Part shown: positions 1-6,346 of the stretch, piece by piece
How positions within the stretch are numbered: the stretch's first letter is position 1
Layout of the letters: each line of letters opens with the position of its first letter
Virus record (IMG/VR): IMGVR_UViG_3300046454_000041
Span: 1-23,086 of that record
Source of the DNA: a virus
Direction: 5' to 3' (one strand)
DNA length: 23,086 nt
The notes under the pieces: generated by a model
The model's input: the letters and a program-made list of their open reading frames with translations, nothing else
What the model was told of the DNA's origin: nothing
The model's database searches: none
Translations under genes and position numbers: made by a program

Positions 1-96
1 ATGATTGTAGCCAAAGCCACAGCGATCGCAGATCGCAAACGCCTGCGGATCACGTGAATTGACCCTCGCCCTGCCAAACTTGCTGGCGTAGCTCAT
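1..96 (-). CDS. Small zinc-motif phage protein, truncated by window edge
   Basis: The first 32 codons of a gene that runs off the left edge. The peptide begins MSYASKFGRARV and contains a CDRCG pair (C-x-x-C) near residue 23, followed by GYNH, which looks like half of a zinc ribbon. The ATG overlaps the stop of the adaptor gene as ATGA, so it is probably translationally coupled to it. From memory, proteins with this opening are common small conserved proteins next to head-completion genes in alphaproteobacterial phages. Their function is unknown. The second cysteine pair expected of a ribbon would lie outside the window. Confidence 0.75.
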   Translation of the reverse strand, partial: MSYASKFGRARVNSRDPQAFAICDRCGFGYNH

Positions 97-794
97 CTGA
101 AATACCCCTGCAGCTGGGGCGCAATATATTGCTGCGCGGTTTCGACGTTATTAGCGGCGGCGGCGGCGTAGGCCGCATCGGCGGCAGGCCCCAGCATGGC
201 CAGCCGATCGGGTGCCCAGCTCATCGCCAGTTTGGCTGCGAGGCCAACCGCAAAAGCATTGAGCCAGACCACCGGTATCGCCGGGATCTGGGCGTTGTCA
301 AGATTGGCGTCTTGCGCCTGCCGCAGCACATAGGCCGTCAGATCGTAAGTGTCATCGGGCGGGACCGGCCATATGCTCACTGTCGGCGCGAGCTGGCGGT
401 CCATCCAGAAAACAGTCGGGAAGCCTTCCTGCACCTTGTTGGGGTAGCTCGCATATTCGGTCCTGCCGACCGGCAGGATGATGCGATCGAGCAGCGCCCA
501 CGGCGGCCCATGCGTGATGTAGGTGTCCAGCATGACGACGATGTCGGGATCGAGGTCATAAGTGGCTTGGCCCTCGAGCAGCGGGATCGTGATCTTGTCC
601 ACCTGCCAGAGATTGACGCCCTTCAGGCTCCAGTCGCCCAGCAACAGGTTGGCGGCGATGCTGGCGTCAGCCATGTGCTCTTGAAGGATGGCGGTGCGGC
701 GCACGCCGCACAGGCCGTAGGAATAGAGAACCAGCTCGCCGACACTCGGCGCGTAGCTATAGGTTCCGCTTGTCCCGCCGAGTGCTGTTGGCAT
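93..794 (-). CDS. Putative head-tail adaptor / tail tubular-type protein
   Basis: A 233-residue protein. The N-terminal half is predicted helical (ELVLYSYGLCGVRRTAI, then HMADASIAANLLLGDW) and leads into a beta segment (QVDKITIPLLEGQATYDL). The C-terminal half is alanine-rich helix. This helix-rich layout, the length of about 230 residues and the position after the capsid genes match head-completion or adaptor proteins of podoviruses (the P22 gp4 / T7 gp11 class). The role would be to join the portal ring to the tail. The assignment is by pattern and context, without an alignment. The start is well supported by AGGAG six bases before the ATG. It overlaps the small gene before it by 38 nt and the next gene by 4 nt. 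Confidence 0.65.
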   Translation of the reverse strand: MPTALGGTSGTYSYAPSVGELVLYSYGLCGVRRTAILQEHMADASIAANLLLGDWSLKGVNLWQVDKITIPLLEGQATYDLDPDIVVMLDTYITHGPPWALLDRIILPVGRTEYASYPNKVQEGFPTVFWMDRQLAPTVSIWPVPPDDTYDLTAYVLRQAQDANLDNAQIPAIPVVWLNAFAVGLAAKLAMSWAPDRLAMLGPAADAAYAAAAANNVETAQQYIAPQLQGYFR

Positions 795-954
795 TACGCG
801 CTCCTTTGATCGATTGCGTCGCCTCGATCATACTCGCGGCGTCTCCAGCCATCAAACTTCCGAACCCAGCAGTGCCGCCCAGCCCTTTCAAACTTGCCAG
901 ACCGGGCGACGAAGCCAGCTTGTGGTGACCGTTCGAGAGCCCTTGGTTGGCCAT
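757..954 (-). CDS. Small hypothetical protein, overlapping
   Basis: A 65-residue basic protein opening MANQGLSNGHHKLASS. It contains a Gly/Ala/Leu-rich stretch (LASLKGLGGTAGFGSLMAGDAAS) and a basic C-terminus. The ATG shares its A with the stop of the 220-residue gene (TGATG), the junction type used repeatedly in this operon, which argues that it is real. Against it are a weak Shine-Dalgarno sequence and a 38-nt overlap with the following gene. It fills what would otherwise be a 159-nt gap in an unusually tight gene string. I do not recognise the family. Confidence 0.5.
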   Translation of the reverse strand: MANQGLSNGHHKLASSPGLASLKGLGGTAGFGSLMAGDAASMIEATQSIKGARNANSTRRDKRNL

Positions 955-1616
955 CAGTAATTTCCGCTGTCAGGTTGCTTGAAGGTGGCGGTGACCGAAC
1001 CGGTGCCGCTGTTCAGCAACACGCGAGCGAACATCGGCGGAAATGCATAGTTTCCCTGCAACGACGTCGTCGCGCCGACCAGCGTGGCGTCAGGATGCGG
1101 AAGCCACGTCACATTGGCTGGGAGAACCGGATCCGTCGGACTGTTCGGATCATCGAGCGTCTGCTGAATTGTCCAGTTGACCGTGCCATTGGCGGTCACC
1201 TGAATCGCGACGCCATTGGCGTTCCAGTCATCAAAGCGCACCCATGTCGATGAAGTGATCGCCGGGCTGGCGTTGGTGCCGACCGTCAGGCCCGCCACAC
1301 TCGCCGCCGAGCTGGTGATCGAGGTGACCGTCTTGTAGTTTTTGGTGCTGACCACCGTGGCGATGTTGCCGCCAACGATGGCTTCGCTTTGCACGGCTCC
1401 GAAGAAATCGGTGCCGGTGATCGTGAAAGTGGTGTTGGAGTTGTTGCCGGTGGAGGCAAAAGCGATCTGGCGCGCCTGATCGAGGACGGCGACGCCATTG
1501 ACGACTTTGGAGCCGTTCAACAGCAGCGGGCCCGCCGGTGGCGTCTGCGACAGGCAAATGCCGTTCGTGACAAGCGCGGCGAGGGGCGCGGCGGTAACTA
1601 CAATCGGACGACCCAT
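954..1616 (-). CDS. Probable virion structural protein, 220 aa
   Basis: A 220-residue protein rich in Thr, Ser, Asn, Gly and Val, with almost no charged residues over its middle (FTITGTDFFGAVQSEAIVGG, ATVVSTKNYKTVTSITSSAAS). This composition is typical of beta-sheet virion proteins such as decoration, head-fibre or tail-tube components. The C-terminal part (WLPHPDATLVGATTSLQGNY) looks like a separate small beta domain. It lies between the capsid cluster and the adaptor. AGGAG six bases before the ATG supports the start, and its stop overlaps the start of the next small gene. The exact structural role cannot be read from sequence. Confidence 0.6.
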   Translation of the reverse strand: MGRPIVVTAAPLAALVTNGICLSQTPPAGPLLLNGSKVVNGVAVLDQARQIAFASTGNNSNTTFTITGTDFFGAVQSEAIVGGNIATVVSTKNYKTVTSITSSAASVAGLTVGTNASPAITSSTWVRFDDWNANGVAIQVTANGTVNWTIQQTLDDPNSPTDPVLPANVTWLPHPDATLVGATTSLQGNYAFPPMFARVLLNSGTGSVTATFKQPDSGNY

Positions 1617-1636
1617 GATGCGCTCCTAAAGAAGTT

Positions 1637-1661
1637 CAGGGGCCTTTCGGCCCCTGTTTTT
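1637..1661 (+). terminator. Hairpin terminator with the T-tract on the plus strand
   Basis: Eight-base perfect arms CAGGGGCC (1637-1644) and GGCCCCTG (1649-1656) enclose a four-base loop and are followed by TTTTT (1657-1661) on the plus strand. Read on the minus strand, the direction of every nearby gene, the same stem has a GAAA loop but only a weak tail (AACTTCTTT). It may therefore block antisense transcription, or act as a processing or attenuation hairpin between the genes at 1675-1986 and 954-1616. Confidence 0.65.
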
Positions 1662-1674
1662 AGACCGGATCTGG

Positions 1675-1986
1675 TCAATCCATCGTGGTCTTTTGCAGCT
1701 TCCTGCCCGGCGCTGCGGTGCCAGCTCGAGCCGAAGAGAACGGGCTGTCTTCACAGGAGCCGCCGCTCTTGCGCGCGGCGCGACCGCCGTGGGCGCGCGC
1801 TGAAGCCCCGACCGGACCGCCGACCTGCTTCTTGACCTTCCCGCCCTTCTTGGCGTGAAATTCATCGGCTTCCTCGTGCACTTCGTCTTCCTTCTCGGAG
1901 TGCTTCATCTCTTTGTTTTTGACGTCTTTAGCTTCGACTTTGTCGCCCTTGGTGGGGCCGCCGAACTTGCGCGCAGTTGCTTTCAT
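1675..1986 (-). CDS. Small highly charged KGG-motif protein
   Basis: A 103-residue protein that starts at the ATG at 1986, which has AAGGGG upstream. Residues 11-45 are extremely rich in Lys and Glu. They are followed by glycine-pair motifs: KKGGK near residue 47, VGGP near 56, and AHGGRAARKSGG at about 65-76. The last motif nearly matches AHGGRVGRKSGG in the 385-residue protein at 7349-8506, so the two proteins share a module. From memory, such GG-motif proteins are common in alphaproteobacterial and pelagic phages near structural genes, and their function is unknown. The charge pattern suggests binding to DNA or to another virion protein. Confidence 0.6.
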   Translation of the reverse strand: MKATARKFGGPTKGDKVEAKDVKNKEMKHSEKEDEVHEEADEFHAKKGGKVKKQVGGPVGASARAHGGRAARKSGGSCEDSPFSSARAGTAAPGRKLQKTTMD

Positions 1987-1999
1987 GACAGGGCACCCC

Positions 2000-2467
2000 T
2001 TAGCTCGATGACGTGGTCTGGACATAGTGGACGGAGACCAGCGCCGCGCCCGCGTTGCCCGCGCCGACATTGACGACGCGAATGAAAATCGGCCCAGTGA
2101 CCGGCGCAGGAACGCCCGCCGCCGTGTAGCCGCGCTGGGCGGCGACGTTGGCGGCGCTCTGCGTCATGGCCGGGAACGGAGCCGCCGCCTTCAGATCGGT
2201 CGCGCCGACATATTGCGCGCCGCCAGCCACGTTGCCAATGGTGAGCGTCGAGGAGGTGGCGCTATTCCACGCCGTGAACGTGGCGACTTCGAACCCCATG
2301 ATCACGGAGCCCGCCGGAATATTGAGCACAGTGTCGGTAGTGCCAGCGCCAGTATTAAGGATCACAGTGTCCTGATAGGACTCGATGAACCCTTTATTTG
2401 GGCCGCCGACCTGACCTTGATCGAGGTCGCCTGTGATGACCGGCCCAGTGAAGTGTGTCGCACCCAT
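2000..2467 (-). CDS. Probable virion protein (small beta-rich), 155 aa
   Basis: A 155-residue protein directly downstream of the major capsid gene. It opens MGATHFTGPVITGDLDQG and continues with alternating small and hydrophobic residues (VILNTGAGTTDTVLNIPAGS, FTAWNSATSSTLTIGN). Low charge and high Thr/Gly/Ala content, together with its position, fit a capsid decoration or head-fibre protein. AAGGA before the ATG supports the start. The gap to the capsid gene stop is only 24 nt. No specific family is claimed. Confidence 0.6.
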   Translation of the reverse strand: MGATHFTGPVITGDLDQGQVGGPNKGFIESYQDTVILNTGAGTTDTVLNIPAGSVIMGFEVATFTAWNSATSSTLTIGNVAGGAQYVGATDLKAAAPFPAMTQSAANVAAQRGYTAAGVPAPVTGPIFIRVVNVGAGNAGAALVSVHYVQTTSSS

Positions 2468-2491
2468 GTGCTTTTTCCTTCTGTGCCAGTA

Positions 2492-3406
2492 TTACGAGGT
2501 CGGGAAGTTGCCGTAGATCGCCCGCCAGTTGTAGTAGCCGAACGAATAACGCTCGTATCCTTTCACCAGCAAGTTATCGGTCACGAAATCGACTTGCATA
2601 TCGGTTTCGAACTTAATTCTCTCCATGAATGACAGACCGTCAATATTGGTGAGAAGGAACCAAGCGAAAGCAGACGTCAAGAAGTCGTTGACGATATAGC
2701 CTTCGGGCAGTCCCCCCGAAGTGGTCAATATTGCGTTGACGTCGTTGTCTGCTGTTCCGGGCCGCAGCTCGGTTTTGGTCAGGCGGATGGCCACCGGCTC
2801 CAGCTGGGGCGGCACGATCAGTTTGCGAGCGCGCGCAAACACCTTCAAGCCCGCCTGATCCTTGAAGTTCGTGCGAGTTGCGATCATGCTGTTGAGCAGG
2901 GTGGATTCACTCAGATCGACTTGCACCGCTGGCATGTTGCCAACCGTCGCGCCGTCGATCGGATGCGCCACGGCACAGAGCGCCTGACCGTCTCCGCCGA
3001 TGTTGGCGTTGTAGGTCGTCGCCGTGTTCAGGATGTTCGCGCCGTAGATTTCCTTGGTTTGCTGAAATGACTCGATCAGGCCGAGGTTCGACGGATGGAA
3101 CTGGGTCTTGTAGAGGTTGTCGTCGATGGCCTTGCGGGTCATCGCATAGCCGAGACCGATTTCGGTGTGCTCCTGATTGTAGACGTAGCGTTCGCCAGCG
3201 CCGTTGTCGAAGGAGGTCTGGCCGCCTTCAGTCTTCAGCTGGGCGAGGCCGAGATACCGCATTTCAGCGGTGCGCTCGAGCGCCAGCTTGGAGGTGTGTT
3301 TCGTGAAGACCTTGTCGTATTGCGACGGGATCATCTCGTATTTGCCCTCAACACCGCGCAAGCCCGGAAGCAGAAGGTCTTTGATGGCGCTGAGATTGAC
3401 GGCCAT
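2492..3406 (-). CDS. Major capsid protein (HK97-fold type)
   Basis: A 304-residue protein. Its length, its position downstream of a scaffold candidate, and its own terminator-flanked unit fit the major head protein. A polar N-terminal helix (SAIKDLLLPGLRGVEGKYEM) is followed by QTSFDNGAGERYVYNQEHTE. A motif ALCAVAHPIDG at about residues 142-152 is a signature I associate with Mu gpT-like and related capsid proteins. The C-terminal part (ERIKFETDMQVDFVTDNLLVKG) resembles the beta-rich P-domain end of such proteins. It would form the icosahedral shell. No signal peptide or cleavage site is evident. The GGAG Shine-Dalgarno sequence lies nine bases before the ATG. The subfamily is uncertain. Confidence 0.85.
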   Translation of the reverse strand: MAVNLSAIKDLLLPGLRGVEGKYEMIPSQYDKVFTKHTSKLALERTAEMRYLGLAQLKTEGGQTSFDNGAGERYVYNQEHTEIGLGYAMTRKAIDDNLYKTQFHPSNLGLIESFQQTKEIYGANILNTATTYNANIGGDGQALCAVAHPIDGATVGNMPAVQVDLSESTLLNSMIATRTNFKDQAGLKVFARARKLIVPPQLEPVAIRLTKTELRPGTADNDVNAILTTSGGLPEGYIVNDFLTSAFAWFLLTNIDGLSFMERIKFETDMQVDFVTDNLLVKGYERYSFGYYNWRAIYGNFPTS

Positions 3407-3431
3407 TTTGGTTCACTCCAATTAAAGCGCC

Positions 3432-3457
3432 AAAAACCGCCCCTTGCGAGGCGGTTT
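3432..3457 (-). terminator. Rho-independent terminator before the capsid gene
   Basis: Perfect eight-base arms AAACCGCC (3434-3441) and GGCGGTTT (3450-3457) enclose an eight-base loop. On the minus strand the stem ends in TTTTT and then GG. It lies just downstream of the 201-residue gene and 26 nt before the capsid ATG. It could terminate part of the upstream transcript or stabilise a processed capsid mRNA. Confidence 0.7.
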
Positions 3458-3466
3458 GGCCGTTGA

Positions 3467-4072
3467 TTACACGCCGGTGAAGTTGCGAGTGTTGACGGTG
3501 TTGAACGCCACCACGGCCCAGTCGTAGGGCTGACCATTGCTGAGCGTGCCCTGCGCGCCGGGCGGATCGTTGATGATCGCCACGATCCTGAAGGGGTTGT
3601 TGGCCACGTTCAGGTTGCCTGCGGTCATGTCGAGAGTGTAAGCGGAAATGCCGTTGAAGGCGTTGCCCGCGGCGAAAATGAAGCCGACCGTGGCGTTGAC
3701 ATCGACCAGCGCCGCGCCGGTGGCGTCGGACTGGGCGACGAACTGGGCGTTCGGATCGTTGACGACATAGCCTCTGGCGGAACCGGCCACAGCATCGCTG
3801 CCCGGCCAGTAGTTCGACCAGACGACACGTTTCTGCGCGATGGAGAGATATTTGCAGCCCTGAAAGATGCCAGCGATGCCGAGGACGGCGGGCGTGTTGC
3901 CCGAAGATGCGGTCGGAGCGGCGATCGAACCGTCGGCCTGCGCGACGACGGGGTCGCCGAAATAGATCGCAGGCGCGGTAACGGTGATCGCGTACTCGAC
4001 CTGCTCATAGGTCGGGGCCGAGCCGTTACCCCTGAAGTGGCGGAATCCGAAGGGAGCGTTGATGTTCGGCAT
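3467..4072 (-). CDS. Probable head decoration / minor capsid protein
   Basis: A 201-residue protein beginning MPNINAPFGFRHFRGNG. A start with N-APFGF-R is one I recognise from small head proteins encoded next to major capsid genes in many phages. The rest is beta-prone and low in charge (EQVEYAITVTAPAIYFGDPV, VAQADGSIAAPTASSGN), which fits a capsid cement protein. An upstream in-frame ATG at 4111 would add 13 residues, but it lacks a ribosome site, while AGAGG lies before the ATG at 4072. Hairpins flank the gene on both sides (3434 and 4185), so its expression is probably set separately. The role is inferred. Confidence 0.65.
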   Translation of the reverse strand: MPNINAPFGFRHFRGNGSAPTYEQVEYAITVTAPAIYFGDPVVAQADGSIAAPTASSGNTPAVLGIAGIFQGCKYLSIAQKRVVWSNYWPGSDAVAGSARGYVVNDPNAQFVAQSDATGAALVDVNATVGFIFAAGNAFNGISAYTLDMTAGNLNVANNPFRIVAIINDPPGAQGTLSNGQPYDWAVVAFNTVNTRNFTGV

Positions 4073-4184
4073 AGCGCGCAAACCTCTGCTAGGAGGCTCG
4101 TCATCGCGCACCGGGGCGAATAGGAGACCGGGAGTTGTTGAACCACCCCCGAGGGCGGCGTATTCGCGTATTTACTGCCGAATG

Positions 4185-4206
4185 AACCCCGCCGTCAAGC
4201 GGGGTT
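4185..4206 (-). terminator. Stem-loop, probable terminator or attenuator
   Basis: Perfect arms AACCCCGC (4185-4192) and GCGGGGTT (4199-4206) with a six-base loop. They lie eight bases downstream of the stop of the 180-residue gene. The T-tail is poor on both strands (TTCATT on minus, TTTGTAAAAA on plus), so attenuation or mRNA 3' protection is as likely as full termination. Confidence 0.5.
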
Positions 4207-4214
4207 TGTAAAAA

Positions 4215-4757
4215 CTATCCTTCAGGGACCGGCATGGGCACGTAGCCCTTCTTGACGCTGGTCATTGAATCGCCCTTGTTGCTGCGGTCGAACTGCCCGG
4301 GAGGCGCAGCAGTGATCTGCTCTTCCTTGTTGCGAACCTGCTTGCGGGCCTTGTCGCGCTCGGCACGCTCGGCCTGCCGGGTCAGCTCCAGCGGACGCTC
4401 CATCAGGATCATGCCCTTGCGGGTGATGAAGGTGTCTTTGGAGCCATCGGGCATGAAATGCGGATGGCGACGGGTTTTCACCGGCTCCCAGCCAGCGCGC
4501 GCCAGCTGCACCTGATAGGCCGGGTCTTCCTTGCCAAGCAACACGTGACGCTTCCACTGGTAATCCCAGCCCGGCGGAATGTCGGACGGCGCGATGTAAA
4601 ATTCGTCGGTGCCTGCGTCAAGAATTTCATCGCCAAAGTGACCGCGTAATACGGCCATACGGTCTGCAGCGCGCTTGAGGTGGTCCTCAAAGCTTTCGCG
4701 CATCGGCTCGCGCTCAAATTCAGGAGCGCCCAGCCCGGGGATCTTGGAGGCGGCCAT
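4215..4757 (-). CDS. Conserved phage protein of the capsid module, 180 aa
   Basis: A 180-residue protein with a helical charged N-terminal third. A central motif IPPGWDYQWKRHVLLGKEDP falls at about residues 60-79, followed by ARAGWEPVKTRRHPHFMP and then a highly charged helix (LTRQAERAERDKARKQVRNKEE). From memory, the GWDYQWKR motif marks a conserved but uncharacterised family in marine and alphaproteobacterial podoviruses, found between portal and capsid genes. The start is supported by AAGGA and by a TGATG overlap with the scaffold stop, which suggests matched expression with the scaffold. The molecular function is unknown. Confidence 0.7.
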   Translation of the reverse strand: MAASKIPGLGAPEFEREPMRESFEDHLKRAADRMAVLRGHFGDEILDAGTDEFYIAPSDIPPGWDYQWKRHVLLGKEDPAYQVQLARAGWEPVKTRRHPHFMPDGSKDTFITRKGMILMERPLELTRQAERAERDKARKQVRNKEEQITAAPPGQFDRSNKGDSMTSVKKGYVPMPVPEG

Positions 4758-5629
4758 CAGTGAATCCTTCCTTGGCCAATGCGGCCCGCTTTGATCATGT
4801 CTTCCTTCGCCTGCGCGTATTCCTGCTCAGTCTGGCCGGAAATTTCAGCAGCTTCGCGCTCGGCAGGCGTCAGGCGCATACTGCGAGTGTTGACGCTGCC
4901 GCGGCTGACTGGAGCTGCTGGCGGAGCCGCGGCGCGCGCCGGAACCGCTTTGGCGGCGGCAGCCATCGGATCATCATCGTCATCATCGTCATTTTCTTCG
5001 ACGTTCGTGACAGGCTTCTTGTTGTAGATCGTCTGCTCGACCGTGTGAAAATATTCGTCGGAATCCGGCTCGATGTCATTGGCGACCGCCAGATTGTGGG
5101 CGGCGATCATCTTGGCATAGAGTTTCTGGTCTCGAGCACATTCGGGATGGGCTCGAACCCATGCGGCGGAGCGCGGCGTCAGCTGGCTGGCCAGCGCCTC
5201 CACCGGATCCTGCGACATGGTGCGGATCGGTTGCGGCGCTTGCGGCTTCGGCTGCGCCTCCATGGCGGCCTTGCCGTTCTCCAGCTGCAGTTGTCTGGCG
5301 GCTTCGTCAGCCAGCTGGTCATCCAGCACGGCGACGGCGTCCCAGTCGCCTGCCGCCGCGGCCTGCGCCTTGGCGTTGCGGATCAGCGTGCGCTGTTCCT
5401 TGACGCGCTCGATCGCCGAGGTGACCAGCTGCAGCTGGCTGTCGGCCACTTCGTTCTGCGAGCTGTGCGCAGCCTGCGCCAGCTCGTTGGCGCGCTTCTC
5501 GGCGTCGGCGCGCGCCGCCTGCTCGCGGGCGAGCTGCGCCTTCAGTTCGGCGATCGGATCCGGCGTTTGCTGTTCAGCCCTGTCAACCGGCGGTGTCCAG
5601 TCTGGGTCGATGTTGGGGTCTTTGGCCAT
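4757..5629 (-). CDS. Putative capsid scaffolding protein
   Basis: A 290-residue soluble protein upstream of the head genes. Residues about 25-120 are a long Ala/Glu/Gln/Arg coiled coil (AELKAQLAREQAARADAEKR and on). A mixed middle follows, then an acidic run of seven Asp near 214-220, an Ala/Pro linker, and a small C-terminal helical tail (RLTPAEREAAEISGQTEQEY). A coiled coil plus a short basic or helical C-terminus is the usual design of scaffolding proteins that guide procapsid assembly and then leave. The ATG at 5629 (MAKDPN) has GGTGA just upstream. A GTG at 5638 would overlap the previous stop as GTGA and is the alternative start. The stop overlaps the next ATG as TGATG. Confidence 0.65.
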   Translation of the reverse strand: MAKDPNIDPDWTPPVDRAEQQTPDPIAELKAQLAREQAARADAEKRANELAQAAHSSQNEVADSQLQLVTSAIERVKEQRTLIRNAKAQAAAAGDWDAVAVLDDQLADEAARQLQLENGKAAMEAQPKPQAPQPIRTMSQDPVEALASQLTPRSAAWVRAHPECARDQKLYAKMIAAHNLAVANDIEPDSDEYFHTVEQTIYNKKPVTNVEENDDDDDDDPMAAAAKAVPARAAAPPAAPVSRGSVNTRSMRLTPAEREAAEISGQTEQEYAQAKEDMIKAGRIGQGRIH

Positions 5630-5634
5630 GGGAT

Positions 5635-6021
5635 TCACCAGATCAGGTCAGGCGAGCTGACGCGCCCTTTGATGGAGGTATCGACGAGAAAGCGGCAGTA
5701 GACGCCATTGATGCCGGTGGCCCAGCCGTCGGAGGGGCGAAAGATGACCCAGTCCTCTACATTGACGTCTTCGAAATTCCAGCCGCCGGTGCTGACAAAA
5801 GCCTGCGCCCCTTTCTTGATCACGAGGCCGACTTTGGATTGGTATTGATCTTCATCTCGCGTCTGGCCGGGCAGGAAGATGCCGGACTTGGTCTTTTCAG
5901 GACGCTGGTAGACCGCAACCAGCACGTGGTTGGTGAACAGCTCGATGCCCGAAATGTCGCCCAATTCTTTCAGGAGCTTCAAACGAGGCTCCAATTCATG
6001 CTCCATCTGGGCATAAGCCAT
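5635..6021 (-). CDS. Phage GroES-like co-chaperonin
   Basis: A 128-residue protein. Residues about 26-118 match the Cpn10 fold pattern: a first strand (GIELFTNHVLVAVYQRPEKT), then KSGIFLPGQTRDEDQY, which corresponds to the mobile loop of GroES, then SKVGLVIKKGAQAF and VEDWVIFRPSDGWAT. The family replaces or supplements host GroES on GroEL. Phage versions such as T4 gp31 serve capsid folding. Its place immediately upstream of the scaffold and capsid genes supports that role here. GAGG lies before the ATG, which shares its A with the previous stop (TGATG). The final 10-15 residues (SIKGRVSSPDLIW) are an extension beyond the core fold. Confidence 0.75.
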   Translation of the reverse strand: MAYAQMEHELEPRLKLLKELGDISGIELFTNHVLVAVYQRPEKTKSGIFLPGQTRDEDQYQSKVGLVIKKGAQAFVSTGGWNFEDVNVEDWVIFRPSDGWATGINGVYCRFLVDTSIKGRVSSPDLIW

Positions 6022-6236
6022 CAGCGGCCTCTTTCACGTTCTTCGATAATGCGTTCGGCCTCGTCGAGTATTTCGATGGCCTCATACAGGCCCCTCACTT
6101 GACCGACCAGCTCGCGGTACGCCTCAAAGGTGGGCACGCCGCCGCCAAACGCCATATTGTCTTTCAAAGCATCGACCCGTATGCGGACCTGCTCCCGCAT
6201 ACTTTGTGCGAACGCGGCCCGACTTGTCAATGCCAT
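6021..6236 (-). CDS. Small conserved helical phage protein
   Basis: A 71-residue, mostly helical protein. The segment IRVDALKDNMAFGGGVPTFEAYREL is followed by a charged helix ending in EEAERIIEERERGR-like residues. From memory, this N-x-x-FGGG-x-x-x-F-x-x-Y pattern is a frequent small protein between portal and capsid genes in podoviruses, with no assigned function. AGGA lies seven bases before the ATG, and the gene follows the strong terminator at 6296-6335. It may therefore need its own promoter or readthrough; I could not identify a clear promoter in the 60-base gap. Confidence 0.7.
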   Translation of the reverse strand: MALTSRAAFAQSMREQVRIRVDALKDNMAFGGGVPTFEAYRELVGQVRGLYEAIEILDEAERIIEERERGR

Positions 6237-6295
6237 CGCTTGATCCTGCTACGTTCTTGCTGTATGACGCCTTGTTCCTGCCCCGGAACCGTGAC

Positions 6296-6335
6296 AAAAA
6301 GGGCCCCGCTACGCCGGATGTACGCGAGCGGGGCC
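6296..6335 (-). terminator. Strong rho-independent terminator
   Basis: Arms GGCCCCGCT (6302-6310) and AGCGGGGCC (6327-6335) pair perfectly over nine bases, and three more pairs can form around a one-base bulge. On the minus strand the stem is followed by CTTTTTG, a classic terminator. On the plus strand the tail is TTATTTTG, so it may work both ways. It separates the Pro/Gly repeat gene from the GroES-scaffold-capsid block. Confidence 0.8.
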
Positions 6336-6346
6336 TTATTTTGTCT

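Noticed and set aside
4871-4881. Partial operator-like string CAGGCGCATAC
   Set aside because: It lies inside the scaffold coding region, matches only 11 of 13 core bases, lacks the GACA/TGTC arms, and has no -35/-10 boxes around it. It is explained by the codons for Met-Arg-Leu.
4974-4998. Run of repeated ATC/GTC triplets
   Set aside because: This is a coding poly-Asp tract within the scaffold candidate, not a regulatory repeat.
4760-5701. Plus-strand open frame of 313 codons
   Set aside because: It is antisense to the coiled-coil scaffold candidate. There is no ribosome site and no recognisable domain.
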